From assembly GCA_031553225.1 (NCBI GenBank), contig JAVBLU010000004.1, positions 1 to 30,573 on the forward strand: a stretch of 30,573 bases of DNA, written 5' to 3'. The notes below the pieces were generated by a model. That model did no database searches. It had not been told where the DNA came from and saw only the letters and a list, made by a program, of their open reading frames with translations. Positions within the stretch are counted from its first letter, which is position 1; every line of letters begins with the position of its first letter. The translations under genes and the position numbers were made by a program. This stretch comes from JAVBLU01 sp031553225 (GTDB lineage Bacteria; Bacillota; Clostridia; Christensenellales; UBA1750). Below are positions 20,732 through 29,545 of the stretch, piece after piece.

Positions 20732-23500
20732 ATGTCATTGCTCGACGCACGCGTCGACGCCCTGCGCAAAGCTCCCGGCGGCGCTTTCGCCCAACGCTTC
20801 ATCGCACAAACCCGCTTTGCGCGCGCCTTGTCCATTGCCCAGGGCGACGCTTTGGACCAGCCGATCAACGACGCCGTGGCCTACGCCGAGGGCGCTGTGC
20901 AAAGGGACGGCAGCCTAACAAACGCCGCCGCCCAAGAGGCGGAGAAACGACTGCTGCCCCTTGCGGACAAAGCCAAGGCTGTGCAGGTGCTGCTCGTGGG
21001 GCACGCCCACATCGACATGAACTGGATGTGGCGGTACGACGAGACCGTGGCGATCACCCTGGAGACCTTCCGCACCGTCATGAAGCTGATGGACGAGGTG
21101 CCGCAGTTCACCTTCTCGCAGTCGCAGGCGTCGGTATACCGCATTGTAGAGGAACACGATCCCGCGCTTCTTGAGCAAATCAAGCGGCGCGTGAAGGAAG
21201 GGCGCTGGGAGGTATCCGCCTCTACCTGGGTGGAAGCCGACCGCAACATGCCCTCCACCGAGAGCGTTGCGCGCCACCTCCTATACACGAAGCGTTATCT
21301 CAGCCAACTGCTGGATCTGGACGCAGCCAAGCTGAACCTGGACTATGAACCGGACACGTTCGGCCACGGTGCGTACATCCCCGACATGCTTCAAAGCGGC
21401 GGCATTTCATATTACTATCACTGCCGCGGCGACCAGGGCGCGCTGCTGTACCGCTGGCAGGCTCCTTCCGGCAAGGAAGTGCTGTGCTACCGCGAGCCGT
21501 GGTGGTATCTGGGCGGCATCGACGACGAGGTGGCCCTGCGCGCCCCTGCGGTATGCAAGGAGACCGGCCTGTCCACCATGATGTGCGTGTACGGCGTGGG
21601 CGATCACGGCGGCGGGCCGACCAGGCGCGATCTGCACCAGGCGCTGGAGATGATGGCCTGGCCCGTGTATCCCACAATCCGTTTCGGCACCTACGCCGAG
21701 TACTTCGCCCTGGCCGAGACGCTGCGCGGGAGCTTGCCCGTTGTGCAGTCCGAACTAAACGCCGTGTTCACCGGTTGCTACACCACCCAGACGCGCATCA
21801 AGAAGGCGAACCGCGTGGGCGAGCAGGCGCTGTACGGGGCGGAGCTGTGGTCGGCGTTAGCGGCTGCACAAACCGGTCATCCTTATCGCTCTGCGGCCTT
21901 TGAAGGCGCGTGGCGGCGGCTTTTGTTCTCACAGTTCCACGACATTGTCACCGGCTCGTGCGTTCCCGACACGCGCGAGTACGCCATGGGCAATTTTCAG
22001 GAGACCATGGCTGTGGCGGCCACGCAGAAAACCATGGCCATGCGCGCGCTGGCCGCGCAGATTGACACCTCGGCGCTTGCGCCGTTGACGCCCGAGCCGG
22101 ATCGGGCGCTCGGCGGCGGCGTAGGCTACGGCGTTGAAGCCTTCGGGCTGTCCCGCACGGAGACCGGAAGCGGTCTTACGCGCATTTTCCACCTGTTCAA
22201 TGCCCTGCCCTTCCCCCGCCACGAGGTGCTGCCCCTCACCGTGTGGGACTGGCCGGGCGACCCGGAGCGCCTGCAGGTGAGCGACGCTTCCGGCAAGCCC
22301 GTCACGCATCAGTTCATCGAAAAGAAACGCCACAACTACTGGCAGCACGACTACACCGAGCTGTACATCGAGGCGGACCTCCCCGCGGGCGGCTATGCAA
22401 CCTACACGCTCACGCAGACGCCCGAGCTGGCCGCGCCCAGCTTTATGCGGCGCGACCCGCGCGTGCACACGGCGCCGAGCTTCGTACTGGAAAACGACCG
22501 CCTGTGCGCACAGTTCGACGTGGAGACCGGCGCCATCGCCTCGCTGGTGGACAAGAAGACCGGCGCGGACCTGGCCGGCGGCATCGGCTCCCCGCTTCGC
22601 GTCGTGGAGGAAAACACATCCCTGGGCATGACGGCCTGGGTGGTGGGCCGCTATGAGAAGGTGACGGCCGTGGACAGCGGCTGGCGCATCGAGAGGGCCG
22701 CCGAGGGTCCGCTGTACAACAGCGTGCGCATGAGCGCCTCGCGCGGCCGCTCCAGCTTCACGCTCACCTACTCCGTGCGTAAGGGCTGCCCGCTGCTCCA
22801 CCTGGACATCGATGCCGACTGGCACGAGCGCGGCACGCGCGACACGGTCATCCCGCAGCTGCAGTTCGCCTATCCCCTGCCCTGCACGGCCGCCGAAGCG
22901 CTGTTTGACGCGGCGGGCGGCATCGTTACGCGTCCTGCGCAAAAGCTGGATTTGCCCGCGCAAACCTTTGCGGCCGTACGCTTGCCGCAGGGCGGCGCGC
23001 TGGCGCTCTTCGCGGACGCCAAGCACGGCTTCCGCCTGGACGAGGGCTTGCTCTCCTGCACGCTTGTGCGCTCCAGCTACGACCCGGACCCCTCGCCCGA
23101 GTACGGCATGCACCACATCCACCTCGCTTTGGGCCCGGTGTCCGATAAGCCCGCCGATCTGATGCGCTCAGCGCAGCGGAACATCGTGCCCATCGACACG
23201 ATCAGCGGTACGGCGCACGCCGGCAGCAAGCCACTTGACGCCTCTCTTGTGGCGTTTGTGGAAGGCGAGGCGACGATCACGTGCGTCAAGCAGGCCGAAG
23301 ACGGACGCGGCCTCATCGTGCGCGGGCACGACGCGGGCGCCGGCAAACCCGTGCGTCTGCGCTTTGGCGCGCCCGTTGCCGCCGCCGAACGCTGTAACAT
23401 TCTGGAAGCATCCGTTGCCGGCTCCGCCGCGGCGGATGGCTGCGATGTGACGCTCGCGCCGGACGCGGCCTCCGTGTTCTGCGTGCGCGTGATCCTCTAG
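20732..23500 (+). CDS. Alpha-mannosidase (GH38)
   Basis: A 922-residue zinc-dependent retaining glycosidase that removes alpha-linked mannose, probably from imported N-glycan or manno-oligosaccharide fragments in the cytoplasm, as there is no signal peptide. Zinc ligands are in GHAHIDMNWMW (H93, D95), the catalytic nucleophile in LDYEPDTFGHG (D208) and a further zinc ligand in SQFHDIVTGSC (H403). The middle helical and C-terminal beta domains fill the rest, as is normal for bacterial GH38 enzymes of this size. AAGGAGGG precedes the ATG. It stands alone, without a transporter or regulator nearby. Confidence 0.94.
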   Translation: MSLLDARVDALRKAPGGAFAQRFIAQTRFARALSIAQGDALDQPINDAVAYAEGAVQRDGSLTNAAAQEAEKRLLPLADKAKAVQVLLVGHAHIDMNWMWRYDETVAITLETFRTVMKLMDEVPQFTFSQSQASVYRIVEEHDPALLEQIKRRVKEGRWEVSASTWVEADRNMPSTESVARHLLYTKRYLSQLLDLDAAKLNLDYEPDTFGHGAYIPDMLQSGGISYYYHCRGDQGALLYRWQAPSGKEVLCYREPWWYLGGIDDEVALRAPAVCKETGLSTMMCVYGVGDHGGGPTRRDLHQALEMMAWPVYPTIRFGTYAEYFALAETLRGSLPVVQSELNAVFTGCYTTQTRIKKANRVGEQALYGAELWSALAAAQTGHPYRSAAFEGAWRRLLFSQFHDIVTGSCVPDTREYAMGNFQETMAVAATQKTMAMRALAAQIDTSALAPLTPEPDRALGGGVGYGVEAFGLSRTETGSGLTRIFHLFNALPFPRHEVLPLTVWDWPGDPERLQVSDASGKPVTHQFIEKKRHNYWQHDYTELYIEADLPAGGYATYTLTQTPELAAPSFMRRDPRVHTAPSFVLENDRLCAQFDVETGAIASLVDKKTGADLAGGIGSPLRVVEENTSLGMTAWVVGRYEKVTAVDSGWRIERAAEGPLYNSVRMSASRGRSSFTLTYSVRKGCPLLHLDIDADWHERGTRDTVIPQLQFAYPLPCTAAEALFDAAGGIVTRPAQKLDLPAQTFAAVRLPQGGALALFADAKHGFRLDEGLLSCTLVRSSYDPDPSPEYGMHHIHLALGPVSDKPADLMRSAQRNIVPIDTISGTAHAGSKPLDASLVAFVEGEATITCVKQAEDGRGLIVRGHDAGAGKPVRLRFGAPVAAAERCNILEASVAGSAAADGCDVTLAPDAASVFCVRVIL

Positions 23501-23519
23501 AGCCGCGCGGCGAAGCGAT

Positions 23520-23551
23520 GCGGGCGGATGTGCATTGTGCCATCCGCCCGC
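23520..23551 (+). terminator. Terminator hairpin after alpha-mannosidase
   Basis: GCGGGCGGATG (23520-23530) pairs perfectly with CATCCGCCCGC (23541-23551) around a 10-base loop. Only a weak T-rich tail (GTTGCCTTTGCC) follows. Confidence 0.7.
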
Positions 23552-23574
23552 GTTGCCTTTGCCATTCTTTTTCC

Positions 23575-23603
23575 TTGAAAACGGCTTTCGGATGGTGTAT
23601 GTT
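23575..23603 (+). promoter_or_regulatory. Promoter of PRPP synthetase gene
   Basis: TTGAAA (23575-23580), 17-base spacer, TATGTT (23598-23603), about 55 bases before the start codon. Confidence 0.6.
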
Positions 23604-23658
23604 AGTTGAGGACGAGAATGCAGAATGATGCCGATTTGGGCATAAGGAGAGGTTGAGC

Positions 23659-24759
23659 ATGCAAGCAGAGCATTTGGGCATGGTCGTTATGCACGGCGCG
23701 GAGGATATGGGCGACAAGGTTAACCGCTGGCTCGGATCCTTTATGGAGCGCTGGAACGACAGCTTCATCGTGGCGCACGAATGCCCGCGCTTCACCACAG
23801 GCGAAGGCAAGGCGCGGCTTTTGGAGTCGGTACGCGGCCAGGACATCTACATCCTTTCGGATGTGACGAATTTCTCCTGCACCTACACGATACGCGGTCA
23901 GCAGACGATCATGTCGCCCGACGACCACTACATGGACATCAAACGCATCATTTCGGCGTGCGGCGGCAAGACGCGGCGCATCACCGTCATCATGCCCTAC
24001 CTGTACTGCGGACGGCAGGATAAGCGCTCCGGCCGCGAATCCCTGGACGCGGCGCTGATGCTGCGCGAGATGGCGAACCTGGGCGTGGACAACGTGATCA
24101 CCTTCGACGCGCACAACCCGTGTGTGGAAAATGCCATTCCCTATACCGGCTTTGACAACATCATGCCCACCTACCAAATGATCAAGGCCCTCATGCGTTC
24201 GGGCACGGTCGATCTGCAGAACACCATCATGGTCAGCCCGGACGAGGGCGCCATCAAGCGCAACATCAACTTTGCGCAATGGCTGCAGCTGGAAGTGGCC
24301 ATGTTTTATAAGGTGCGCGACCTGCGTTCCACCGCCAACGGCCGCAACGCGATCTTACGTCATGAGTACATCGGCGGCGATCTGAGCGGAAAGGACGTAA
24401 TCGTGGCCGACGACGTGCTCGCCACCGGCGGCTCACTCCTGTCCGTGGCCAGCCAGTTACGCGAGCGCGGTGCGTCGCGTATCCACATCGTGGTCACCTT
24501 CCCGCAGTTTACCGAGGGGCTGGACGCCTTCGACGCCGCTTTCGAGCGCGGGGAAATTTACCGCATCTACGGCACAAATCTCATCCACCGCACGCCCGAG
24601 CTCCTCTCGCGGCCCTGGTATATCGACGTCGACCTGTCAAAATACCTCGCCTACATCATCCACTCCATCCACAACGAGATGTCCATCCACACCCTGCTGG
24701 ACCCGAACGAGAAGATCAAGACCTACCTGCAGGGCTTCGGGCTGCAGTACACCGAGTAG
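23659..24759 (+). CDS. prs: Ribose-phosphate pyrophosphokinase (long variant)
   Basis: A 366-residue PRPP synthetase-family protein that would make PRPP from ribose-5-phosphate and ATP. The family pattern is GRQDKRSGRESLDAALML, NVITFDAHNPCVENA and the PRPP loop VIVADDVLATGGSLLSVA. It is about 50 residues longer than classical Prs, and the loop DDVLATGGS is closer to that of purine phosphoribosyltransferases than the usual DDIIDTAGT. It still reads as a synthetase overall. The ATG at 23659 is six bases after AAGGAGAGG; a TTG two codons earlier abuts that site and is less likely. Confidence 0.85.
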   Translation: MQAEHLGMVVMHGAEDMGDKVNRWLGSFMERWNDSFIVAHECPRFTTGEGKARLLESVRGQDIYILSDVTNFSCTYTIRGQQTIMSPDDHYMDIKRIISACGGKTRRITVIMPYLYCGRQDKRSGRESLDAALMLREMANLGVDNVITFDAHNPCVENAIPYTGFDNIMPTYQMIKALMRSGTVDLQNTIMVSPDEGAIKRNINFAQWLQLEVAMFYKVRDLRSTANGRNAILRHEYIGGDLSGKDVIVADDVLATGGSLLSVASQLRERGASRIHIVVTFPQFTEGLDAFDAAFERGEIYRIYGTNLIHRTPELLSRPWYIDVDLSKYLAYIIHSIHNEMSIHTLLDPNEKIKTYLQGFGLQYTE

Positions 24760-24886
24760 CAGCGCGCACAAGCCGTCGTTCCGCGCATGCGGCGCGCATC
24801 GCCGTGCGGGTGTTCGCTGCGCGCGGACGGCGGTACGATACGAAGCGCGGCACAAACGCACAGCGGCGGAGCATTACATTTGGTAT

Positions 24887-24916
24887 AAAAGAGGCAGGTA
24901 GACCTGCCTCTTTTTC
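24887..24916 (+). terminator. Intrinsic terminator downstream of prs
   Basis: AAAAGAGGCAGG, loop TAGA, CCTGCCTCTTTT, then further T. A clear 12-bp stem with T run, 130 bases after the prs stop. Confidence 0.88.
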
Positions 24917-24980
24917 GTTGCCGGAAGGAGGGACGCGTTCTTCCTATGCCTGCCACGCGGCGTGATGCCCGCTTTCGAAT

Positions 24981-25009
24981 TTGCTTTCCATAGGCAGGCG
25001 TGGTATATT
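24981..25009 (+). promoter_or_regulatory. Promoter of Nudix gene
   Basis: TTGCTT (24981-24986), 17-base spacer, TATATT (25004-25009), with TGG as an extended -10. Confidence 0.65.
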
Positions 25010-25060
25010 TCGTGTGTGCGAGAAAATGCTAGAATTGACATTATATGCAGGAGGAAAGAC

Positions 25061-25546
25061 ATGGTCTTTATATACTGCCCACACTGCGGTGAAAAACTTG
25101 ACAAGAGAGAAATCGGCGACGAAGGGCTTGTGCCGTTTTGTAACTCATGCCGCAAGGCGTTCTTTAACTTCTCGTATCCTTGTGTCTTATGCGTGGTTAT
25201 AAACGAAAACAACGAAGTCGGTTTGATAAAGCAAAGCTATGTTTCAGATCGCTATGTAGGGGTTGCTGGGTTCGTAAAACAGGGCGAAACCATAGAAGAA
25301 TGCGCAAAAAGGGAAGTTGAAGAAGAAACAGGACTAACAGTTGTTGAGGTGAAATATTACAAAAATTATTACAATCAAAAAAGAGATACATTGATGTTTT
25401 GCTTTGTATGCAAGGTACAAAATGGCCATTTCACTATTTCAACAGAGGTTGACGAAGCAAACTGGTTTTCGCCAAATCAAGCGCTGATGCTGGTGTCCAA
25501 TACCGTCATACAAGATATGATAAGAGGGTATTTTCAGATAGTTTAA
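25061..25546 (+). CDS. Nudix hydrolase with N-terminal zinc ribbon
   Basis: A 161-residue protein. The N-terminus has CPHCGEKL and CNSC, a four-cysteine zinc ribbon. The Nudix box GFVKQGETIEECAKREVEEETGL is intact, with the conserved REVEEETG core. The combination resembles NudC-like NADH pyrophosphatases, but the protein is shorter and the substrate (a nucleoside diphosphate linked to X) is uncertain. AGGAGG precedes the ATG at seven bases. Codon use is clearly AT-rich (AAA, ATA, TAT common), unlike every neighbour, which suggests recent transfer. Confidence 0.87.
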   Translation: MVFIYCPHCGEKLDKREIGDEGLVPFCNSCRKAFFNFSYPCVLCVVINENNEVGLIKQSYVSDRYVGVAGFVKQGETIEECAKREVEEETGLTVVEVKYYKNYYNQKRDTLMFCFVCKVQNGHFTISTEVDEANWFSPNQALMLVSNTVIQDMIRGYFQIV

Positions 25547-25560
25547 CGCCCATAAAACAC

Positions 25561-25600
25561 GAAGAGGCGCGTTGCACGAGGCTTCTTCTTTTCTTTATTT
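25561..25600. terminator. Convergent terminator between Nudix gene and rodA
   Basis: GAAGAGGC (25561-25568) pairs with GCTTCTTC (25581-25588) with one G-U pair, then TTTTCTTTATTT on the plus strand. The minus strand reads into TGTTTTA, so it may serve rodA too. Confidence 0.7.
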
Positions 25601-25682
25601 GTTTGCGGCGCTTCTTAGGGCTGACGGTTGTGCATATCGCGGCGCGGCAATGAGGAGGCCCCGACTGTTCGACAGACCCGGA

Positions 25683-26834
25683 TTACGTGATGGGCCGCTT
25701 GTTGCGCCGCAGGCCCACGTTGAGCACAAAGGCCGTGGCGATCATGTTCGTCCAAAGGTTGGACCCCCCGTAGCTGATGAAGGGCAGAGGGATGCCTGTT
25801 ACGGGCGTGATCCCAATGTTCATGCCGATGTTCTCAAAGGTATGAAACAGCAGCATAGACACCACGCCCACGATGATCAGGTTGCCGAAGCGGTCGGAGG
25901 TGGTGGAGGCGATGTGGAGCATGCGCCACATAAACACCACAAAGACCACGACGAGGCCGATCGCTCCCACAAAGCCCAGGGCCTCGGCGGTCACGCTGAA
26001 CACAAAGTCGGTGTGCTTTTCCGGCACATAGTTCAGCTGAGCGAACGCCCCGCGCTGAAACAGGCCCTTGCCCAGCCACTGCCCGGAGCCAATGGCGATG
26101 ATCGCCTGCTTGACGTTGTAGCCGGAGTCCTGCACATCGCGCTCGGGGTACAGAAAGTTGAGGATGCGCTGCTGGCGAAAATCGCCCATGATGAACCACA
26201 GCGGCACCAGTATAAGCGCCGTAACCGCGATGATGCCTATGAACAGCCGCATGTTGATACCGCTGGCAAAGAGCATGCCAAAGAAGATGGCCACATACAC
26301 GAGCATCGTGCCAACGTCCTTCTGCAGCACGATGAGCCCGACAGGTACGACGATATACGGCAACAGCGTGATGAACTCCCACAGCCGGGTGATGGGCTTG
26401 CCGATCTTGGCCAGACGCGAGGCGAGCACCACGATGATCGCCAGCTTGCCGATTTCGGAGGGCTGGAACGTGCGCACCGACCCGATTTTAAACCAGGCGC
26501 GGTTGTCGCCGCGCTGCGCGGGCTGCATCAGCACAGCCGCCAGCAGCAGCACGAGCACGGCGAAGATAACCCAGGCGATGTTCTGGATATAGCGGTAGTC
26601 CACGAGCAAAACGACGACCATGAGCGCGACGCCGGCCGCGGCCCAATACATCTGCATGCGCGGATAGTACCAGTCGATGTACTTCAGCGATCCGGCCAGC
26701 GTTGACACCTCGTCCGTGACGGGCTTGCAGGTTGCGTTGGCGATGGCTACAAAGCCAAACAGCATCAGCGCGAGCATCATCACGAGCAGCGGCCAGTCGA
26801 AGGACGGCGCCATCTTCCTGTCTATGCCGATCAT
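25683..26834 (-). CDS. rodA: Rod-shape determining glycosyltransferase RodA (SEDS)
   Basis: A 383-residue polytopic membrane protein with about ten helices. SEDS proteins polymerise lipid II into glycan strands, with a partner class B PBP. Visible family features are WFKIGSVRTFQPSEIGKLA, LIVLQKDVGTMLVY with the conserved aspartate, PEKHTDFVFSVTAEALGFVG and PVTGIPLPFISYGGSN. The overall pattern is closer to RodA than FtsW or SpoVE, though SpoVE-like roles cannot be excluded. GGAGG lies four bases before the ATG ending at 26834. It has its own promoter and no class B PBP gene is visible beside it. Confidence 0.92.
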   Translation of the reverse strand: MIGIDRKMAPSFDWPLLVMMLALMLFGFVAIANATCKPVTDEVSTLAGSLKYIDWYYPRMQMYWAAAGVALMVVVLLVDYRYIQNIAWVIFAVLVLLLAAVLMQPAQRGDNRAWFKIGSVRTFQPSEIGKLAIIVVLASRLAKIGKPITRLWEFITLLPYIVVPVGLIVLQKDVGTMLVYVAIFFGMLFASGINMRLFIGIIAVTALILVPLWFIMGDFRQQRILNFLYPERDVQDSGYNVKQAIIAIGSGQWLGKGLFQRGAFAQLNYVPEKHTDFVFSVTAEALGFVGAIGLVVVFVVFMWRMLHIASTTSDRFGNLIIVGVVSMLLFHTFENIGMNIGITPVTGIPLPFISYGGSNLWTNMIATAFVLNVGLRRNKRPIT

Positions 26835-26866
26835 AGTTCCTCCAAAGCGCAGAAGCGCCTTTGTAC

Positions 26867-26895
26867 AGTATATCACGGCGCGCGCATGCGGACAA
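26867..26895 (-). promoter_or_regulatory. Promoter of rodA
   Basis: TTGTCC (26895-26890), 17-base spacer, TATACT (26872-26867), with TG two bases before the -10. Confidence 0.7.
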
Positions 26896-26963
26896 CCTGG
26901 CGGCCGTCCTCAGCCCCGCCGGGCTTCATCCGTTGGCGGCAGCGCGCCTTTTATATGCGGATC

Positions 26964-26998
26964 AGCCCGGCGGCCGCTCTTCCTCGCGTCGCCGGGCT
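26964..26998 (-). terminator. Hairpin after nrdJ
   Basis: AGCCCGGCG (26964-26972) and CGCCGGGCT (26990-26998) form a 9-bp stem. No T tract follows on the minus strand, so termination is only probable. Confidence 0.5.
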
Positions 26999-27029
26999 GT
27001 ATGTTTACGGATGCGCTACGGGCGGCGGT

Positions 27030-29384
27030 CTACCCGCATTTGGAATACCCGCAGGACCGGCATACGATGCAGCCGGAATCGTGCTGCGCGGGCGCGCCGC
27101 ATTCCGGACAGGGGTCGCTTACCTCTTCCCGGGCGCTCGTGTGCGGGTTGTTGCAGCTTTCCTTCATGGTGCACAGCGAGCAGTTGGACGAGCAGCCGTT
27201 GTCGGGGGCGTCCGGATGATCCTCCGCCTCGTCGGCAGACGCCTCGGCGACGGGTTGAAACGTTCCGTCCTTCAGGGCCTCCACGCGGGCGAGCACACGG
27301 CCGATCGCGTCCGGGCAGGAGAGCACCTTGATATTCTTGTCGCGCTGCCGCAGCGTAGCAAGGCACCTGATGCCGCGCAGCTGCTCCACCACCGTGCCCA
27401 CGTCCATACCCGCGCGAAGCGCCATGGAAGCCAGCCGCGAGGTGGCCTCGGACTGAGAGGGGCATCCTCCCGCGCGGCCAAGGTTTGTAAACACCTCGCA
27501 GATGCCCTGGGCGTCGTAATTCACAGTCACGTACAGGTTCCCGCACCCGATGCGCACCTTTTCGGTGTACCCCTGGGTTACCTCTGGCCGCGCACGGGGC
27601 ATAATGTGCTGCGCGTCGGACTCGGCTTGAACACACGCCTGAACGGGCGCAGCAGGAGCGGGCGCAGCCTCCGTCTTTTTTCCCGCGCCGGCGGTGAGCA
27701 CCTGCTCGGAGCGCGAACCGTCGCGGTAGATCGTCACGCCTTTGCAGCCCAGCTCGGCGGCCAGCAGGTACACCCGCTCCACGTCCTGGCGGGTGGCCTC
27801 GTTGCGGAAGTTGACCGTCTTGGACACGGCGTTGTCGGTATGGCGCTGGAAGGCGGCCTGCATGCGGATGTGCGCCTCGGGCGATATATCGTGCGCGGTA
27901 ACGAATACCCGGCGAAGGGCTTCGGGTACCTGCGTCATGTGCGCCAGCGTGCCCTCCTGCGCCACCTGGCGCATCAGCTCCGGGGTATACGCGCCCGCCT
28001 CCCGCACGGCCGCTTCAAAGTAAGGGTTGGCTTCGGGCAGGGCGTCGTTGTCCATCACATTGCGCACAAACGCCAGAGCAAACAGCGGCTCTATCCCCGA
28101 TGATACCCCGCACAGGATAGAGATGGTTCCGGTGGGGGCAATGGTGGTGACGGTGGCGTTGCGCATGGGCTCCCCGCCGGCCATCGTGGACTGTTCAAAC
28201 GCCGGAAACGCTCCGCGGGTCTTGGCCAGCTCGGCCGATTTGCGGCGCGCGCGGGCGTGAATGTAGGACATCACCTTGTCCGCCAGGGCGACGCCCTCCT
28301 CCGAGTCGTACGCCACGCCCAGCTGGAAGAGCATGTCGGCGAAGCCCATCACGCCCAGGCCGATCTTGCGCGTCTGCTTGGTCATCTCCTCGATCTCGGG
28401 CAGAGGATACTTGTTTACGTCGATCACATTGTCCAGGAAGTGCACGGCGTCGTCCACGATACTCCCCAGCAGCTCCCACTCCACGCGCGGGCGCTTGCCG
28501 CCCCGCACCACCGTGGCGAGGTTGACGGATCCGAGGTTGCAGCTCTCGTACGGCAGAAGAGGCTGCTCGCCGCAGGGGTTGGTGGCCTCGATCTCGCCCA
28601 GGGACGGCACGACATTGTCGCGGTTCAGGCGGTCCAGAAACACGATGCCCGGTTCGCCCGAATTATAGGCGCTGTCCACGATCAAATCAAATACGGCGCG
28701 CGCGCGCTTGGTGGCCACGACAGCCTTGGTGCGCGGGTCGATCATATCATAGGACTCGTCGCGCTGCACGGCGCGCATGAAGCTCTCCGTGAGCCCGATG
28801 GAGATGTTGAAATTCGTGATCTCCTTGTCGCTTTGCTTGCACCGGATGAAGGCCTCCACGTCCGGATGGTCGGCGCGCAGAATGCCCATGTTTGCCCCGC
28901 GCCGCGTGCCGCCCTGCTTGATGGCCTCGGTGGCGGCGTTGAACACCTTCATGAAGCTGACCGGTCCGGAGGCCACCCCTCCCGTTGAGCGCACGGAGGA
29001 GCCGGATGCGCGCAGGCGCGAAAAAGAGAAGCCCGTTCCCCCGCCGCTTTTGTGGATGAGGGCGGCGTTCTTTACCGCGTCGAATATGCCTTCCATGGAG
29101 TCGGGCACGGGCAGCACAAAACAGGCGGACAGCTGGCCCATGGGCCTTCCGGCATTCATCAGTGTAGGAGAATTGGGCATAAACTGCAGGTCCGTCATGC
29201 GCGCAAGAAAGCGTGCCGCAAGCGCGTCCGTGTCAGCCTGCGGGTCAAATCGCGCATCCGCCGCGGCGATGGCCCGGGCAACCCGATCAAACAGTTGTTC
29301 GCACGTCTCCATCGGGCGTCCCGCCTCGTCGCGCGCAACATACCTGCGCTCAAGCACGGTGATGGCATTGGCAGAGAGTTTCAT
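27030..29384 (-). CDS. nrdJ: Adenosylcobalamin-dependent ribonucleotide reductase (class II)
   Basis: A 784-residue oxygen-independent reductase that makes deoxyribonucleotides using a B12-derived radical. Family features are GGGTGFSFSRLR, the catalytic NPCGEQPLLPYESCNLGSVN with the N-C-E triad, and TIAPTGTISILCGVSSGIEP. After about 640 there is a TSCPD domain (IGCGNLYVTVNYD, GGCPSQSEATSRL). The C-terminal tail has two cysteine groups, CSSNCSLC...C and a final CPECG...CRSCGYSKCG zinc-ribbon-like element that probably relays electrons. GGGGTG lies seven bases before the ATG. An in-frame ATG at 29435 adds 17 residues without support. No B12 riboswitch was recognised upstream. Confidence 0.95.
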   Translation of the reverse strand: MKLSANAITVLERRYVARDEAGRPMETCEQLFDRVARAIAAADARFDPQADTDALAARFLARMTDLQFMPNSPTLMNAGRPMGQLSACFVLPVPDSMEGIFDAVKNAALIHKSGGGTGFSFSRLRASGSSVRSTGGVASGPVSFMKVFNAATEAIKQGGTRRGANMGILRADHPDVEAFIRCKQSDKEITNFNISIGLTESFMRAVQRDESYDMIDPRTKAVVATKRARAVFDLIVDSAYNSGEPGIVFLDRLNRDNVVPSLGEIEATNPCGEQPLLPYESCNLGSVNLATVVRGGKRPRVEWELLGSIVDDAVHFLDNVIDVNKYPLPEIEEMTKQTRKIGLGVMGFADMLFQLGVAYDSEEGVALADKVMSYIHARARRKSAELAKTRGAFPAFEQSTMAGGEPMRNATVTTIAPTGTISILCGVSSGIEPLFALAFVRNVMDNDALPEANPYFEAAVREAGAYTPELMRQVAQEGTLAHMTQVPEALRRVFVTAHDISPEAHIRMQAAFQRHTDNAVSKTVNFRNEATRQDVERVYLLAAELGCKGVTIYRDGSRSEQVLTAGAGKKTEAAPAPAAPVQACVQAESDAQHIMPRARPEVTQGYTEKVRIGCGNLYVTVNYDAQGICEVFTNLGRAGGCPSQSEATSRLASMALRAGMDVGTVVEQLRGIRCLATLRQRDKNIKVLSCPDAIGRVLARVEALKDGTFQPVAEASADEAEDHPDAPDNGCSSNCSLCTMKESCNNPHTSAREEVSDPCPECGAPAQHDSGCIVCRSCGYSKCG

Positions 29385-29477
29385 GCAGCACACCCCATCA
29401 GTACTAGATATGGTGCCGCTTGACCATGCATCCACAATAACTGGGACAAGCCGCGAAACTTATCCTACCATGCGCAT
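29385..29477 (-). other. Spacer between abrB terminator and nrdJ
   Basis: It must hold the nrdJ promoter on the minus strand because a strong terminator lies just upstream, but no convincing -35/-10 pair was found. Nothing else recognised. Confidence 0.4.
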
Positions 29478-29526
29478 AAAAAAAAAGCAATGCGAACAGG
29501 AATTTTCTCGAAATCCTGTTCGCATT
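29478..29526 (-). terminator. Strong intrinsic terminator of abrB
   Basis: On the minus strand AATGCGAACAGGA (from 29526 to 29514) pairs with TCCTGTTCGCATT (29501-29489), a 13-bp stem, followed by GC and a run of nine T (29486-29478). Confidence 0.93.
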
Positions 29527-29545
29527 TGTCGCATACGGAGCAATG

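Larger units (their letters stand above)
24760..25060 (+). other. Intergenic region between prs and the Nudix gene
   Basis: 24760-24886 is GC-rich with no gene recognised. A terminator follows at 24887-24916. After it the base composition becomes AT-richer. GCCTGCC (24948-24954) and GGCAGGC (24993-24999) are an inverted pair, the right arm lying inside the Nudix promoter spacer. A 15-codon ORF (24946-24993) follows a GGAAGGAGGG but with 13-base spacing. Confidence 0.45.

Noticed and set aside
21929..23122. A 397-codon minus-strand frame opposite the alpha-mannosidase
   Set aside because: Antisense shadow of a convincing GH38 enzyme.
24871..24890. Extended -10 TTTGGTATAAAA just before the prs terminator
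   Set aside because: No -35 match and any transcript would start within the terminator stem.
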